This document shows positions 32,881 to 44,974 of a stretch of DNA of 64,000 bases, piece by piece. Location of the stretch: the NCBI GenBank assembly GCA_001247695.2, contig LGRX02034735.1, positions 1 to 64,000 of the forward strand, given 5' to 3'. Below the pieces are notes generated by a model. That model worked only from the letters and a program-made list of their open reading frames with translations. It ran no database searches and had not been told where the DNA came from. This DNA comes from Cymbomonas tetramitiformis (lineage: Eukaryota > Chlorophyta > Pyramimonadophyceae > Pyramimonadales > Pyramimonadaceae). Positions within the stretch are counted from its first letter, which is position 1. Each line of letters starts with the position of its first letter. A program made the position numbers and the translations under genes.

Positions 32881-33081
32881 GCGATATGTTGATGACGGTA
32901 TCGATGCGGTAGTCGGCAATTTCGACGAGACTCTCGGTGTCGGTGATCGGTGAAGGTGAAATGCGGTAAGGGTAGCGGTAGTTGGTGTAGTTCGACGAGA
33001 CTGTCGGTAGTCGGTGCGTTCGACGAGACGGAAATTAGTCGGCCGAAATAATCAATGCCACCAAAGAAGTGGTAAAGCCTG

Positions 33082-33137
33082 TAACCTAACGAAAGACGTG
33101 ATATACGCGGTTGGTCGAGTACATATATACATACACG

Positions 33138-33172
<35 letters not shown>

Positions 33173-33185
33173 CATATATATACGC

Positions 33186-33216
<31 letters not shown>

Positions 33217-33377
33217 TATACTTCCTATCGTACCACGTTCAGGAAAGCGTATACATATATATATATATATACGCTATATATACACACAACAGTGAGAGCA
33301 CAGGTGGAAGCACAGACTTTCGAGTGACTAAGATGCATAACATAAAAATACTTAGGGTTGTATGTTTGTCCAGTGAC
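33082..33377. repeat. TA-rich repeat, arm-less relative of the foldback element
   Basis: The left flank (AACGAAAGACGTGATATACG) and right flank (CAGTGAGAGCACAGGTGG through GTTTGTCCAGTGAC) match those of 7293-8308. Between them are only (TA)n tracts and about 40 bp of unique sequence, with none of the 31 bp arrays. Confidence 0.8.
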
Positions 33378-34218
33378 AGTCACAGCAAACACGGCAGGTG
33401 ACTTGTGACACGAATCTGCGAGGGGGAAATGCAGGATACACACCCCCAACTGGGGGGGGGATCAGCGTATCTCCCTCCGTGTTATATCTGACACCCACTC
33501 ACAACCCCAACTTTTGGCGCCAAATCGCGTTTCCAGCTTCCCACAAGTTCACCGAGCGGCCCCTGCACGGCCGAGCCGAATTCGCGATCGGTCAGCGCGA
33601 GGGTCACGTTCCTGAGTAGTCCACCTGCCATTACTCAATAATACGTCACATATCCCATCGGGGGGTCATCATACGGTATGCGCATATGCAGATCTGTGAC
33701 TTTGTCATACCACACGTAGCCGCATTTACCCACCTAACATCGTGCACCATTAAGCCCTCGAAGACGTCATAGATTGATGGGCACCCTCCACATCATTTCT
33801 ACGGTGCATTCGCTCGACCCCGCAGTGACGCCGTCTTTTGGTGTCGCATTCGTGATAACGTCATTACTATTTACCTTTTTAATGTCGGCATTCCGTCGAA
33901 ATTGAGAAAGTGGACGTGCGTTAGTACTGTGCGCATGCACAGTCAATTGCCATACGTGGTGTCCCATTTTACATATGTATAGTGCGAGCTTCGCAAAGAA
34001 TTGAGTATACTCGGTGTATGTCACTGTTTACACGGTGTATGCCACTGTTTAACCTACCGTCTCATTTTACTTCTGTCGTGTAACGAAACCCTAGCGGCGG
34101 GGCATCGATACGTCTACATTGATATTGTAAGCATGATAAAAAATTAGAAAGTCGTAAAAAAGTACAATTGAAAGTTCAACGAGTATCGCAAGATTTAAGC
34201 TGCGAAATGATTGCATCG
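33378..34218. other. No gene seen
   Basis: Unique-looking sequence with short frames only and no repeat or domain recognised. Confidence 0.45.
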
Positions 34219-34850
34219 AGAAATACCGAGACCCTTTGTACGAAGTTTCGGGGTGCAATGCGTGCGGAAGCGTGCGAATAAAGACATTGCTTCGCCATCG
34301 CAACACTCACTACAAGAACCAGAAAGTAGGAGAGAAAAACTTTCGGGCGTTCGTGGCGTATATCAGTACCCCGGGATTCCAATTTGGGATCACTTAACTC
34401 GCGCAGATTCGCAAACGCCTTCGAACTTCAAGCCTCTAGCGAAGCTGTGGGCCAAAAATGCGAAGGCGCTTGCGAAGTGCTTTAAGGAGAACAACATCGA
34501 GCCGCAAAAATATTGTGGACCCTCTGGCTGTTTCTGGCGTCTTGATATCCGAGTTTGTCAAGGCGATCAAGCCGACGAACGCCTTGAAGGGGAATCACTA
34601 TTTGGTGAAAAGGATGGTGAAAACAAGGAACACCAAGAAAACTGAGTACTGCGACGCCTTCGAAATCGACTACTCGCAGTATCACGCGAAGAAGAACTTT
34701 ATTTTCGCTGCACCATCTGGCCATCCGGCCGATCTCGTCTGGCCATTCTTTACCGATCAAGCCATCGAGTTTTGTGCAATATTCTCGCCTAGTTCATGGT
34801 TGGATATGGTTGCCGCGAACCTCACCTCAAGCGGTTTCTTGGCTCGTTAA
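34219..34850 (+). pseudogene. Coding-like fragments with a CxxC...HxxxH cluster
   Basis: The plus frame EKYRDPLYEVSGCNACGSVRIKTLLRH... holds C-x2-C and RHRNTH, a zinc-finger-like spacing, ending at TAA near 34397. Another frame continues FKPLAKLWAKNAKALAKCFK. A third runs VSGVLISEFVKAIKPTNALK ... FIFAAPSGHPADLVWPFF ... SSWLDMVAANL to a stop at 34850. These look like one frameshifted protein, perhaps from a transposon. Family unknown. Confidence 0.35.
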
Positions 34851-36449
34851 TGAGAAGTAGGGCAGATTGTGGTGAAAACAGCCGGTACATAAGTACCAAC
34901 TCTTCTGGAAAAGGCGTCAACCTTTTTCACCTCTTGGCGGAGACGGGTTGCAACCCGCATTCGACCGAAGTCCTAGTGATGAATATTCAGACCTCTTGGA
35001 CAAATTTACGAGTAATTAGTTTCCTAGTGAATATATTATTTATTCTAGTCCCTTATTACGTATCGATGCTCGCTTGCCTTTATGGTTGTACACGCATATG
35101 ATCACCCTGCTGAACACGTTTTTCGTTTGCTTGCACGCCAACAGCTGTAAAATGGGATAGTAGGGGAACAATGGCTCGTCTCCCATCGCTTGGCATGTCT
35201 GACATTTTTACTGTGCAATTCGATTTCGTTGTTCTTTGAAAATGATTCGACTATTGAAAATCTTATCGCCACATGATGAATTTCCAATGCATTTAGAATC
35301 GTCGATATGAATAATAGGCTATCGTATCATGTCAGTATCATAGCACCGCATGTAGCATCAGAGCCCCAATGCATCATATGGTACTACCATGATACTTTCA
35401 ATGCCTGTGTCCTGCAACGAGGATCGTCGCGCCATACTCACACCATGGCACTACCCGGTTGGTAGCCGGATAAAGCCCGACGCACCGTAGGAATGTTGTG
35501 TCGTCAGCAACTTCGGTGTCAAAGCATCTTCGGTTTCAAAGTTTTTTTTTTTTGTTACAGCGAGACAACCCCTCATATCAGCGACGAAAAGAATTCATTC
35601 AGCCTTACCGTAGCATATCGGCTTTATTGACCGCCCCATCATGTACTCGCAGTGGCTACATGAAGAAGTGTTATTCAAGAACTGAACAAGATCCATATAG
35701 GCATGATCTATTCAGTGTAACCTTATTATTGTCTCGTTAGCGTCATGCCGATAGAGCTAGTATTGTATATGCACTTTACCGAGTGTTCTTCCGGTCTATA
35801 TTTAAGCATCGTTGCACAATTTGATGGTACTTTATTACACCGATGATCCGTCGTATCTCTAAACCGTAACAGAGTGGCGTATTGTGTCGAGTAATGCGAT
35901 AATGCATCTTGTTTAGAATCACCAAGCCAACCCGCATTTGACGCCACCAAAAAGCAAAAGGGTAGGCGGTGGCGCTCGTATTTCCTTTGACGATGACCTC
36001 TTGACCAGATGTGGAGTGTGTGTGTGTGTAGGGCATGCGCTATCCCACTACCTAGGCTATATTTGGCCCCCATAAAATATGTTGATCCACCAACATCTGC
36101 TGCGTGATCCGGATCCTGGCGAATGTTTTCCAGTTGAAAACTCTGAGCACAGGTGCTATTTTAATGTGGTGCACATCAATGAAATGCACGGATGGTGTAC
36201 ATTAGCCAGTCTTCTCAACACGGAAACGGCAAGCGTGCACACCAGCTATTATGGTACAAAAGTGTGTCATCTGCCATCGACAATGCTATTGTACCGAACA
36301 TCGACGTAAGATTCTAGCATGTTACATCGCATGCGTGTTCCCTATGAGGTTTGCTGCTTGAGACATCCGGCAATTGCTAATACAAAGTGTTTCAACTTTA
36401 TGCATGACTGAATCAACCATTAGAGATTTCATCGCTAGAGTTGTCCCAT
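34851..36449. other. 3' flank of serine racemase; no gene seen
   Basis: No frame with recognised motifs, no repeats and no transposon ends. The serine racemase 3' UTR and polyadenylation region must lie at the upper end of this stretch. Confidence 0.45.
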
Positions 36450-39400
36450 TCACTTGTAAGTTTGGAAAAGAGGCTCAAGGTCTAAATTTCCTCCACACAA
36501 AATGATGCCAACATTTTTGCATGCCTTCAAATCCTCGCATACTTGAAACTACACAATCCCCGCCAAACCTTCATGTTTTCATGATTTGATGCCCCCCCTC
36601 GAACTCTTCCGCTTGCCTCGCCATGCTTTATCACACCGCTCAACACATATTATGCTTTCTATATGCGATTCTTGTGTAAGCTTTCGGATGTAATAAGCTC
36701 AGTACGAGGGAGGAGTATTACCTTGGGGGGAAATGCCACATTCCTAAAAGTGCTTTTATTGGTGCAAGTTCAGTTAAATATATAAGTGATGCAAAGATAT
36801 GCACCAGCAAGCAGAATCCCCTCAACCATAAAGCGAGCGACCACTTTCATGACTTGATTAAACAATTTAGGAAGAGGATCTAAAGAATCTAAAGAATAAC
36901 TGTAGTTAATGAAGTGGGAGCACCTGGTTTGAAAGTACAGCTGCCAATCCGACTGCGCCACTCGGCTCCACGACCACCTTCATCCCTACGTCAGGCATTG
37001 CCACACTCCCAGAATGTGTGCACTCAAGGGGAGGACAGCACAATCGAATTCATGTCTTCATCAACAAATTATTCCTATGTGTTCGCACCACATGATGAAA
37101 TCTGTTCTCATGATTTTCACATTCACCACAACACGGCGCGCTAATTTGGAGGCTCAAAGATTCATGCCACCCAACGACAACATAAGTACTAGCATAAGGG
37201 CACATTTGTCGAAAATGAAACCTCACCTGGAAGAATATTAACTTCCTTTTTTGTGTCAGTAAATGACTATTTTGCATCAGGTTTATTGCGCAGATGCAAA
37301 AACAAAATTGAAAGGGAAACGAGTCTATTTGAGCCTCGGAGAGTCTCGTGGAGCGATTCGCAGCCGAGATTCTTGCAGTGACGCCGGGTTGCGCTCTACA
37401 CCCTTCTACGCGCCGGATGCATCCTTCTAAAGGCCTAGATGATGTTCATGATTTTGGAGGGAAAAGAAAGATGATTGAACTTCCCAAACACTTTTCCTAT
37501 TATCTTCTATATCAACAACCAGAGTGTATAAACAATGATGTGTACATAGAAATGGTACTGCACGCTTGGGAGCCAACTTTCCTATTGGGGGCACAGGCCC
37601 ACCGCCTGGGTCGCAACCCCCTCGAGGGCACCATTAGCCCCCGGCTAGAGTGACCTCACGAGGGAGGGCGCTGCCGACTCACAGCCTTCGGTTCCCAGAG
37701 TGCCACGTGCCCCAACTTTTGGTCGTCGGCAGCCATCTGCTTATGATGTAGCCCAGTGGAGGCTACAACATCTCTATCATAAAAGTCATCCTCTTACCTA
37801 AAGAAGTGGGTTGGTTCAGCAAACCAATCGTTATCCCAATATTCGATAGCTAGTCCTACAATGCTCTTGTACCGCCGAAGGGCCTGCAAAAACTGACTAT
37901 ATAGATCCTTATCATGTTGATCAGCATCGAACAACTGTTGATAGAAAAAACTGCACTTCACAACTGCGCATAGCAGTTTTTTCTATCAACAGTTGTTCGA
38001 TGCTGATCAACATGATAAGGATCTATATAGTCAGTTTTTGCAGGCCCTTCGGCAGTACAAGAGCATTGTAAGACTAGCTATCGAATATTGGGATAACGAT
38101 TGATTTACTGAACCAACCCACTTCTTTAGGTAAGAGGATGACTTTTATGACAGAGATGGTGTAGCCATCTGCTTATGATGTAGCCCAGTGGAGGCCATGA
38201 TTTGGGATATGACCCGGGATCGACCCATTCAGTGGGCCGAAGGTGTTCATGCGCGAGTTGGGCTCTGGTGGGGTGAGCAATGCCCCCAAGTCCTGAGGTG
38301 GCTCGTTTTGGGGGTGAGCAGTGCCCATCGGATGTAGCTCATCTTGCGAACAGGTAGTGCCCCTGAGTGGGTGGAAGCCGAGGCTGGCGGCCCGCGGTTA
38401 CGGGGCGCTTTAGGGTTTGTAAGTTCCCTTCCTTCGTTGTGACCGATATCATGGTTTGGCATTCGCCATGCGTGTCTTATGGGCGGGGGGGGGGTTGAGC
38501 GGTTGACCTAACATAGGAGGGCGTCTTGCATTGCCTTTGAGTCTTGGGACGACCGGGATCGTTGCGCCCCCGCCATTGTCATGACTTCAGCTCGGAGTGG
38601 CGATGCCCCGGGTTTGGGAAGCCGATGTACGTGTGTATTGCGGTTCCATGGCATGCAGCCCAGGCTGTACCCGGTTGTGATTCGAGGTGACGAGAGGGCT
38701 CAAGATTGATGGCCATCGCGCCCTTGCCCTTGGTTGGCGTGAGTTGGGGGTTCGTGGTGCAACGAGTTTGAGGGGTCCCTTTCTGAGGGGCGGGTAGTAC
38801 CCAGAGTGGGATGTGGGCCTGGATGAGGGCTAGACAAGACCTCCGAGTATGCAGAGCCTGGCAGATAGCCCAACGGTACTTTCTGTGTTGAGTTGATCCC
38901 AATTTCAAGGCCCACTTTTCCTTTTGGTCGGAAGTATTTGGCCGTGTCGAGAGCCAGCTGGGTGGGATGTGCGGGAGTGTGGCACAGGTCCCTATGAAGT
39001 AAGAGGATGGCACAAGCGGCGGTACCAATGTAGCCTACAGGTCGCTTATGTCCCCAAAGACAATCGTTTTAAAAGAAGCGACGGAATACGAGCGAAACAG
39101 AAATATTGCCCAAATCGCAATATCTATTCTCACGCCTGCATGCCTGGTACCTCTTGTGCAGACCCTCCCTGCAGATTTCACTGCGGAGTTTGGTGCACCA
39201 TCTACTTGGCGCAACGACTATAAGGTTTTCGGGGAGGATTTGCCTGATGAAAAAGAAGAATACACTCCTCCCCCCTTCAAAATGACGAAGAGTGCATCCT
39301 CTTCACCATCCCTCTCGCCCCTGTCCTTGAACTTCGACAAGGGAAGTGTGCAAGGTGCAAGCGACAAGAGCAGGAGGCGCAGGTGCTACTGCGGCTGCTA

Positions 39401-42400
39401 TGGCACCTCCACCGCCAAATGAACCTGACCACATCATGCCAACAGCAACAAACCTTGCGGAAAATGTTGTTCCTGCAGCTGCCAAAAAAGTACTGAAACC
39501 ACGTGCTTCCGTGTCCTATAGTCAAGTAAGTAGGATTATAGGACATACTCCACCGTATGACGTGCTAGCCAGCCGGCTCGCCATATGCACCTGCAACCTC
39601 TAGTCGAGACTAGTCACCCGGGTTGCTAGCCGTCGACTCGCCATATGCACCTGCAACCTCTAGTCGAGGCTAGTCACCCGAGTTGCTAGCCGTCGACTCG
39701 CCATATGCACCTGCGACCTCTAGTCGAGGCTAGTCACTCGAGTTGCTAGCAGTCGACTCGCCATACGCACCTATGACCTCTGGCCTAGACCGATCACCAA
39801 AAAGACTAGCGCACCATCAAAAGACAATCAGTACTAGCGCTTGGTATTTTTGTTTTGATTCCTGCGATATGCTGCGCAGCTTGCCTTACTTGCTTGATGG
39901 TGTCCCCTCGTCATGTATTTTGCTTTGTCATGAGACACTGTGGATGCATGCCCGATCCTAAACCTAACCTAACCTAACCAATGCATGGGCATGGGCATGT
40001 CCGCTAATCCCAAGGACCGCATCCGCCTAGCCTTGGAGCGATGGTTAATTACACGTGACAACTCATGTAACTCATCTTATCCGGTGCTTGAAGTAAAACT
40101 CACTCTCGAAGATGAGCTTCATCGCGACGATGATTTCCTCCTCCTTCACGATCACCACGTCGTCCACATGGTCACGAATAATTGGCCTGAGAGGGCATCA
40201 TCACCCACTTCTCTCTCAGCATCTCGTGCACCAACAAGACAGGAATGCAAGATCTATTGGGATGTAGGGAATGCGATACCCTAAGTTATTTCACAAGGTC
40301 TACATCTGCAATAAGAGCAATACTGGGTCATGCACGATGTGACGGGCAGCATTGCTTTCGATTCCACAACCACGAAACGAGGATGCTTAACTAGCCAAAG
40401 CCATGCATGCGGCGGCACCGCCAAAAGAGTGATGCCTCCAAACTCCCACACGTTTTGCCATTGCCCACCGGGCAAAGCAGGTGGTTCGCACCACGTAAGG
40501 CTTCCGAGCTTCGCTCTTAATCCATCGGCAATGGTGTCCGGAACAGGGAGGTCGACAAGCTCTCCACGGGCCTATGTGCACAAGAAAGTCCCGTTTTGTG
40601 CTAACGAACTCAACCACGGCATACGGGCATCGGGGCATGGCACTCCCAAATTGCAATTTGTGTCACTCTTGGTATGGAGGTTGCCATTTCATAACAACCG
40701 GTATTTCCATATCCAAGCGATCCATCATTTGCATGGTGTGCCTACTCAAATGGGAGTTAGACAACAAATCGGAGTCTGGTATGGAATATGCATGGTGTGA
40801 ATATGAATGTCACATTTCCTACGATCATCCCAACTTTCACCTTTCCCTCCCTTCCCTGCGATCACCCCCACTCCCACCTCCCTCTCCCATCACCCTTCTT
40901 CGCATGCCAAGCATGTCGAAACACAATTTCCAAAAGGGTCCGAACCTTTGACAATGCCACATCGGGCGCTTCATTTTTGCCGGAAGGCTCCGCTGCAATC
41001 ACTTTAATCTGTGCCCTCGCCTCTCTCATTTCAAAACTTACGTCGGCGAGGCACAATTGTGAGGCTGGGCATTCCAAATAGGATGTGATTCCTACAAAGC
41101 GAATACCACCCACATGACCATGCTGAACAAATGATATAGGTGGCATCGGGTGCGCCAACAATGTCAATTCATCGTCTACTTTTAGTGTTGATGGGCATCT
41201 ACCACTGCCGAGATATTGCGCAAGGCCCTAAACGAGCAAAATTTCCTCCAAAGATGCATACTAAGTGCATCGGGCCGACCGTTCGACTCGATGGATGAAA
41301 TCTTGTCGAATCAAGCTGGATGTAAATATGCGGGGTGGCCAAGATAAAATCATATTCATGCAAAACAAGTAATTCACTCTCACGTAAACTCACTAGTGTC
41401 ACATGTGCAAATGAGTTATCTCCGTACATCTTCAAGGTCACAAATCCAAGTATTCAAAATGCTTCGATAATTGGCGTGGGCCAACATGCTTGCAAAACAC
41501 AGGCATGCGATTCAATCCTTAAAGATGATGTCGTGAGAGTGCACCAACGGCCAGCAAATTATGTTGCACTGAAGGGCGGTGCAGGAGGATGTCTCCTTCA
41601 ACGACGTACCGCTGGCTTTAAGGCCTTTGCAGCAATTGCTATGCCGGACAGCATGCCCCCACCTGACACTGGCACGACGATCGCATCCAATTCTGCTACC
41701 TGGTTCACATGAGCAAACTTGACAGTACTGTCATGGATCTCGGTGCAGCAAAGTGTTGTGGGTACTTCATCACATACAATCCAAGAAATAAAACCTGCTC
41801 CTTTAATCGTGGGCCAAGGCACGGCATGTACGATATGTTGTGGGTCTCCGTGCTTTTTATCATTGACATGCATGTGGTGTGCTTTAATGCACAAATGCGC
41901 CGTTGTCACCCTTCGAGAACAGTAACTCCAGTAGCTCTTGAGCATCTCACGTCATGAACAAACAACGATCGACCAGGGCACACTGCTGCGGCACACGCAA
42001 GCTCATCCTTCCATCCTCGAGGCGGCGGCACATCCGGCATTTTGAGAAGCCTTCGGACATTCCAAGTGAGACCAGGCTGGAGGGATGAAGAGCGAGTGGA
42101 AGAGTGTTTGGCTAACGTTTGACCTGCTCCAAGAATTCCAGCGCCATGGTGCCTTGCCCAGATATGACCGGTCCGTAGTTATACGGTGGGATCATAGTCG
42201 CCCCAGTCTTCTCCTGTTCTCAGCCATCACCCTTCCAAATTGAACGCAGCTACCATGCCCAAACAGGTCTCGAGGAAGCCCTCATTTTTGCATACCCGCC
42301 ACCCTCCCCCATGCTATGCCCCTCACTGTGGAGCCCCCACTCCAGAGAACACCGAGGAACAAAAATTCCTCCCAATACGTCCCAAACTCGGATATCCGTT

Positions 42401-44317
42401 CCACAGGACTGCCCTAGGAGCTGCCTACATAACTCCCACCTCACCACGTCGCAAAATCGGATCTCCATTCCACAGGATCTCCTCACCATTCTCCCCACTG
42501 CGTGTCACCTCACCTCCCCGTGAACCTTGAGATTTGATTCCCTGATCCCCCATCTTCCCACCAGCCCCCAAAGTACCAAAAGTCTGATCTCCACGTTAAA
42601 CCGAGGCTGCATCGTGTCATCTACTGCACGAGAGGCCTGCGATAGAGATCTCAGCAAGCAGTGCAGGCTAAGCTGTAGCAGCCAACCCTGCACGGTTCAA
42701 GCTATGCGCGTGAAGGTGGCTTGCCACAAGGCAGGCACCAACCTGAATTATCGCCGCAGTCTTCTCACGTTCGGGTACTGACGGAAAGCACTGCGTTATC
42801 TTTCCACCTGCAGTGAACGGCAGCCCATAGTTTGCACTTTAGAGGAGCTCAAGACGATCGTTGTCACAGGTGAAATCGGTCGATAAGCATAGTTTGAATG
42901 GAAGCATTGTATTCGCAGAAACGTGATGTTTACGTAGAGGCCCGTTTGGCTTCGCAGCAAAGCTCGGTCTTCGGAGTGTGGAACTGATAAGACATAACTT
43001 GTAAATCTTTGAGGGGCGTTGTCCCGACACACACGCCGCTACACGAGCAAGGCAAGGGATCCATCAGAGCAGGGGCACGCCCGGAGTGCGTGCGTGAGTA
43101 GCTCGGAAATCAGGCACAACAAGCGACACAAAACGCGCCTGCGAAATTTTCATAACCCCGTGAGGTGAATAACTTCTCCACGCAGAGTCTGACCCGAACT
43201 CAGGCGCATATTGCACGGTCTTCATATGAGGTCGTCGGGCGCACAGGTAAGTACTCACCATTCTCGGTCACCGCGTCCAGTTTGCACTGAGGCGCGCCTT
43301 CGGGGATCACGATGAAGGCTGGAATCTTGCGCATGTTGGCCGCGAGAGCAAGCGCGCCAGCGTGATTCCCAGAACTGAGTTCAGGGTCGGAAATGCACAC
43401 GATTCAGTTGGGCCAATAGCAGGCATGAATTACCGAAACAGAGACGCCGCCAGAAATATATTCGAAGAAGCGTGCGGTTTCGTCCGCCTGGTGCGCCCAC
43501 GTGCGTGACACGCACCTGTGGGTTACAACGCCTTTGGCGGCAGTTTCCTCTGACAGCGAAAACACCTGCGGCAGATGTAGTCTCCGTCGTATGGGGAAAA
43601 TCGAACTGCTGTTGCCCACGATCAAAGCCAATGCCGAAATAGGCAGAGCTACCACCGAAGAAACTTTGGAGAAGCTCCCCCGTTCCCTCGGAAAGGCACA
43701 TTATTTCGGGTTGTAGTTCGACATAAGGGCGCTCTACGTACCGCGTTACAGCCTCCGCGGAACTTGAAAGCGCCTCTGCCGAGTTTGGACTTCGAAATCA
43801 AATAACAATCCAAGAAAATAGCACGAAATAAGAATACAAAACAGAGACATCCGTAGAATAGCGTTTTACTGCCCAGGGAACGACGGAAGACGATTCGAAC
43901 GAAGTGGACATCCTTATACCTCCGTAAAAGACCTCCCAAGCAAAACACGGGCGACCTTCTGACAGCTTCACGCGTGACGCACCCTTTCTGGAAAATTTCA
44001 CATTTGAAGAACAGGTTTCGACTGCTCAGGTCATTCAAATAGTCGGAAGTCATCACCTGTTCAAGGACAGACAAAATATCAACAACGCTTCTGAAACAAG
44101 CACAAAACTATGACGCAGATGATCGATGCTAACAGCATTTCGTTGGGAAGGCCGTCCTGACCGGGGTTCTGTTTGCGTACGGTCGTATGCGCGTTGCTGC
44201 TTCTTGAATAGATTCCAGGCTCGCGCCATATTCGCCCGCGGCAGTTGAGTACTTCAGGCATGGTCCACACCGCACTTCAGAAGGAAATTTCAACAATAAT
44301 CTTCTCAGCAACGCCAT
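36450..44317 (-). CDS. SR: Serine racemase (PLP fold-type II), complete, 13 exons
   Basis: Interconverts L- and D-serine and can dehydrate serine; PLP enzyme related to threonine deaminase. Minus-strand exons: 44317-44162, 44056-43983, 43775-43742, 43565-43516, 43374-43259, 42807-42743, 42213-42124, 41699-41610, 41008-40946, 40559-40492, 40186-40104, 36985-36924, 36533-36450. All junctions are GT-AG and the frame closes over 344 codons plus stop. Visible landmarks: GAFKFRGG with the Schiff-base Lys, SSGNHAGALALAA phosphate/ring region, VISGQGTMALE, VPVSGGGMLSG glycine loop, IAAEPS metal-site Glu, ADGLRAKLGSLTWPIIRD, VVVEPSGAVGLAA, and C-terminal GIILCGGNLDLEPL. The N-terminus (MALLRRLLLKFPSEVR) lacks acids until residue 14, suggesting an organellar presequence. 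In the metal site, two residues after AAEPS differ from the animal enzyme (Lys and Glu where I recall Ala and Asp). Intron 11 is 3.1 kb and holds a large hairpin and a minisatellite. Confidence 0.94.
37731..38195. mobile_element. 399 bp near-perfect hairpin flanked by ~30 bp direct repeats
   Basis: Arms of about 191 bp (37764-37954 and 37973-38162) are inverted with only about seven mismatches, around an 18 nt loop. The ends read CTACAMCATCTCTRTCATAA. A direct repeat of about 30-33 bp flanks it (37731-37763 and 38163-38195; core CATCTGCTTATGATGTAGCC). The layout is that of an insertion with a very long target duplication. It lies in serine racemase intron 11. No coding. Confidence 0.85.
39565..39790 (+). 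repeat. 60 bp tandem repeat, ~3.7 copies
   Basis: The unit contains GACTCGCCATATGCACCTGC and CTCTAGTCGAGGCTAGTCAC. Copies fall at about 39567, 39627, 39687 and 39747 (partial), with few differences. It is in serine racemase intron 11. Confidence 0.9.
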
Positions 44318-44974
44318 GTCAAGTCCTTGATATATCTACGCGAACCGACCAAAAACCTTGCGTGGGAGGGGGTAAGGTTCTGCCGAGAGATGAGGCCAGC
44401 GCAAAACCGGGTTCGTATGAACACGACGAAAATTCACCTTAAATATGGAAATCCTCATAAAAATATGCCAAATGCCATGATTGCCCGTCGGATTCCATGA
44501 TTTCATGGAGTTGGAGTGGATCCGACAGTGATCCGACACAAGCACAAGCTTCCTATCGCGAGCGTGCGCAGTGTCACAGCAAGGGGCGTAACATGCAGCT
44601 CTTAGAGCTCTGTGACTGTACATGTTTGATGTTTGATGTTTGATGTTACGCCCCTTCGCCCTTCAAGGCTTCTGGCTTGGTCACAGTTTGGCCCGAAAGT
44701 TTGGGTTTGGGGGGGGGGGCAAACTCGTGTCGGTTACGCATTACGGTTTCGCGGGCGCTGATCGCGATGAGCGCAAGTTTCCGTTTCGACCGGTTCCCCC
44801 CGCCCATTTCCGCCAACCGCGTTCAGGTCCACACTTCTTTTCCAACTCGCAACTTGACGACGTTGTTTGCCGTTCCTCAGGAGATCCTTGGCAAAAAGAG
44901 CTAAAGACCGACAGAAAAACCGACATCGCTTTGTACATTTTTTGCTTCCTGTGAGTGATTTAGCCATGAGTTTT
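44318..44974. promoter_or_regulatory. Divergent promoter region, serine racemase / SF3A2
   Basis: The two start codons point away from each other with about 650 bp between them, so this interval must hold both promoters and 5' UTRs. It contains a three-copy TGTTTGA repeat (44625-44645) and a G-run at 44710-44719. I see no clear TATA element. Confidence 0.6.

Noticed and set aside
39955..39982. CCTAAACCTAACCTAACCTAACC resembling telomeric repeats
   Set aside because: Only four short units, mixed CCTAA/CCTAAA; too short to call an interstitial telomere.
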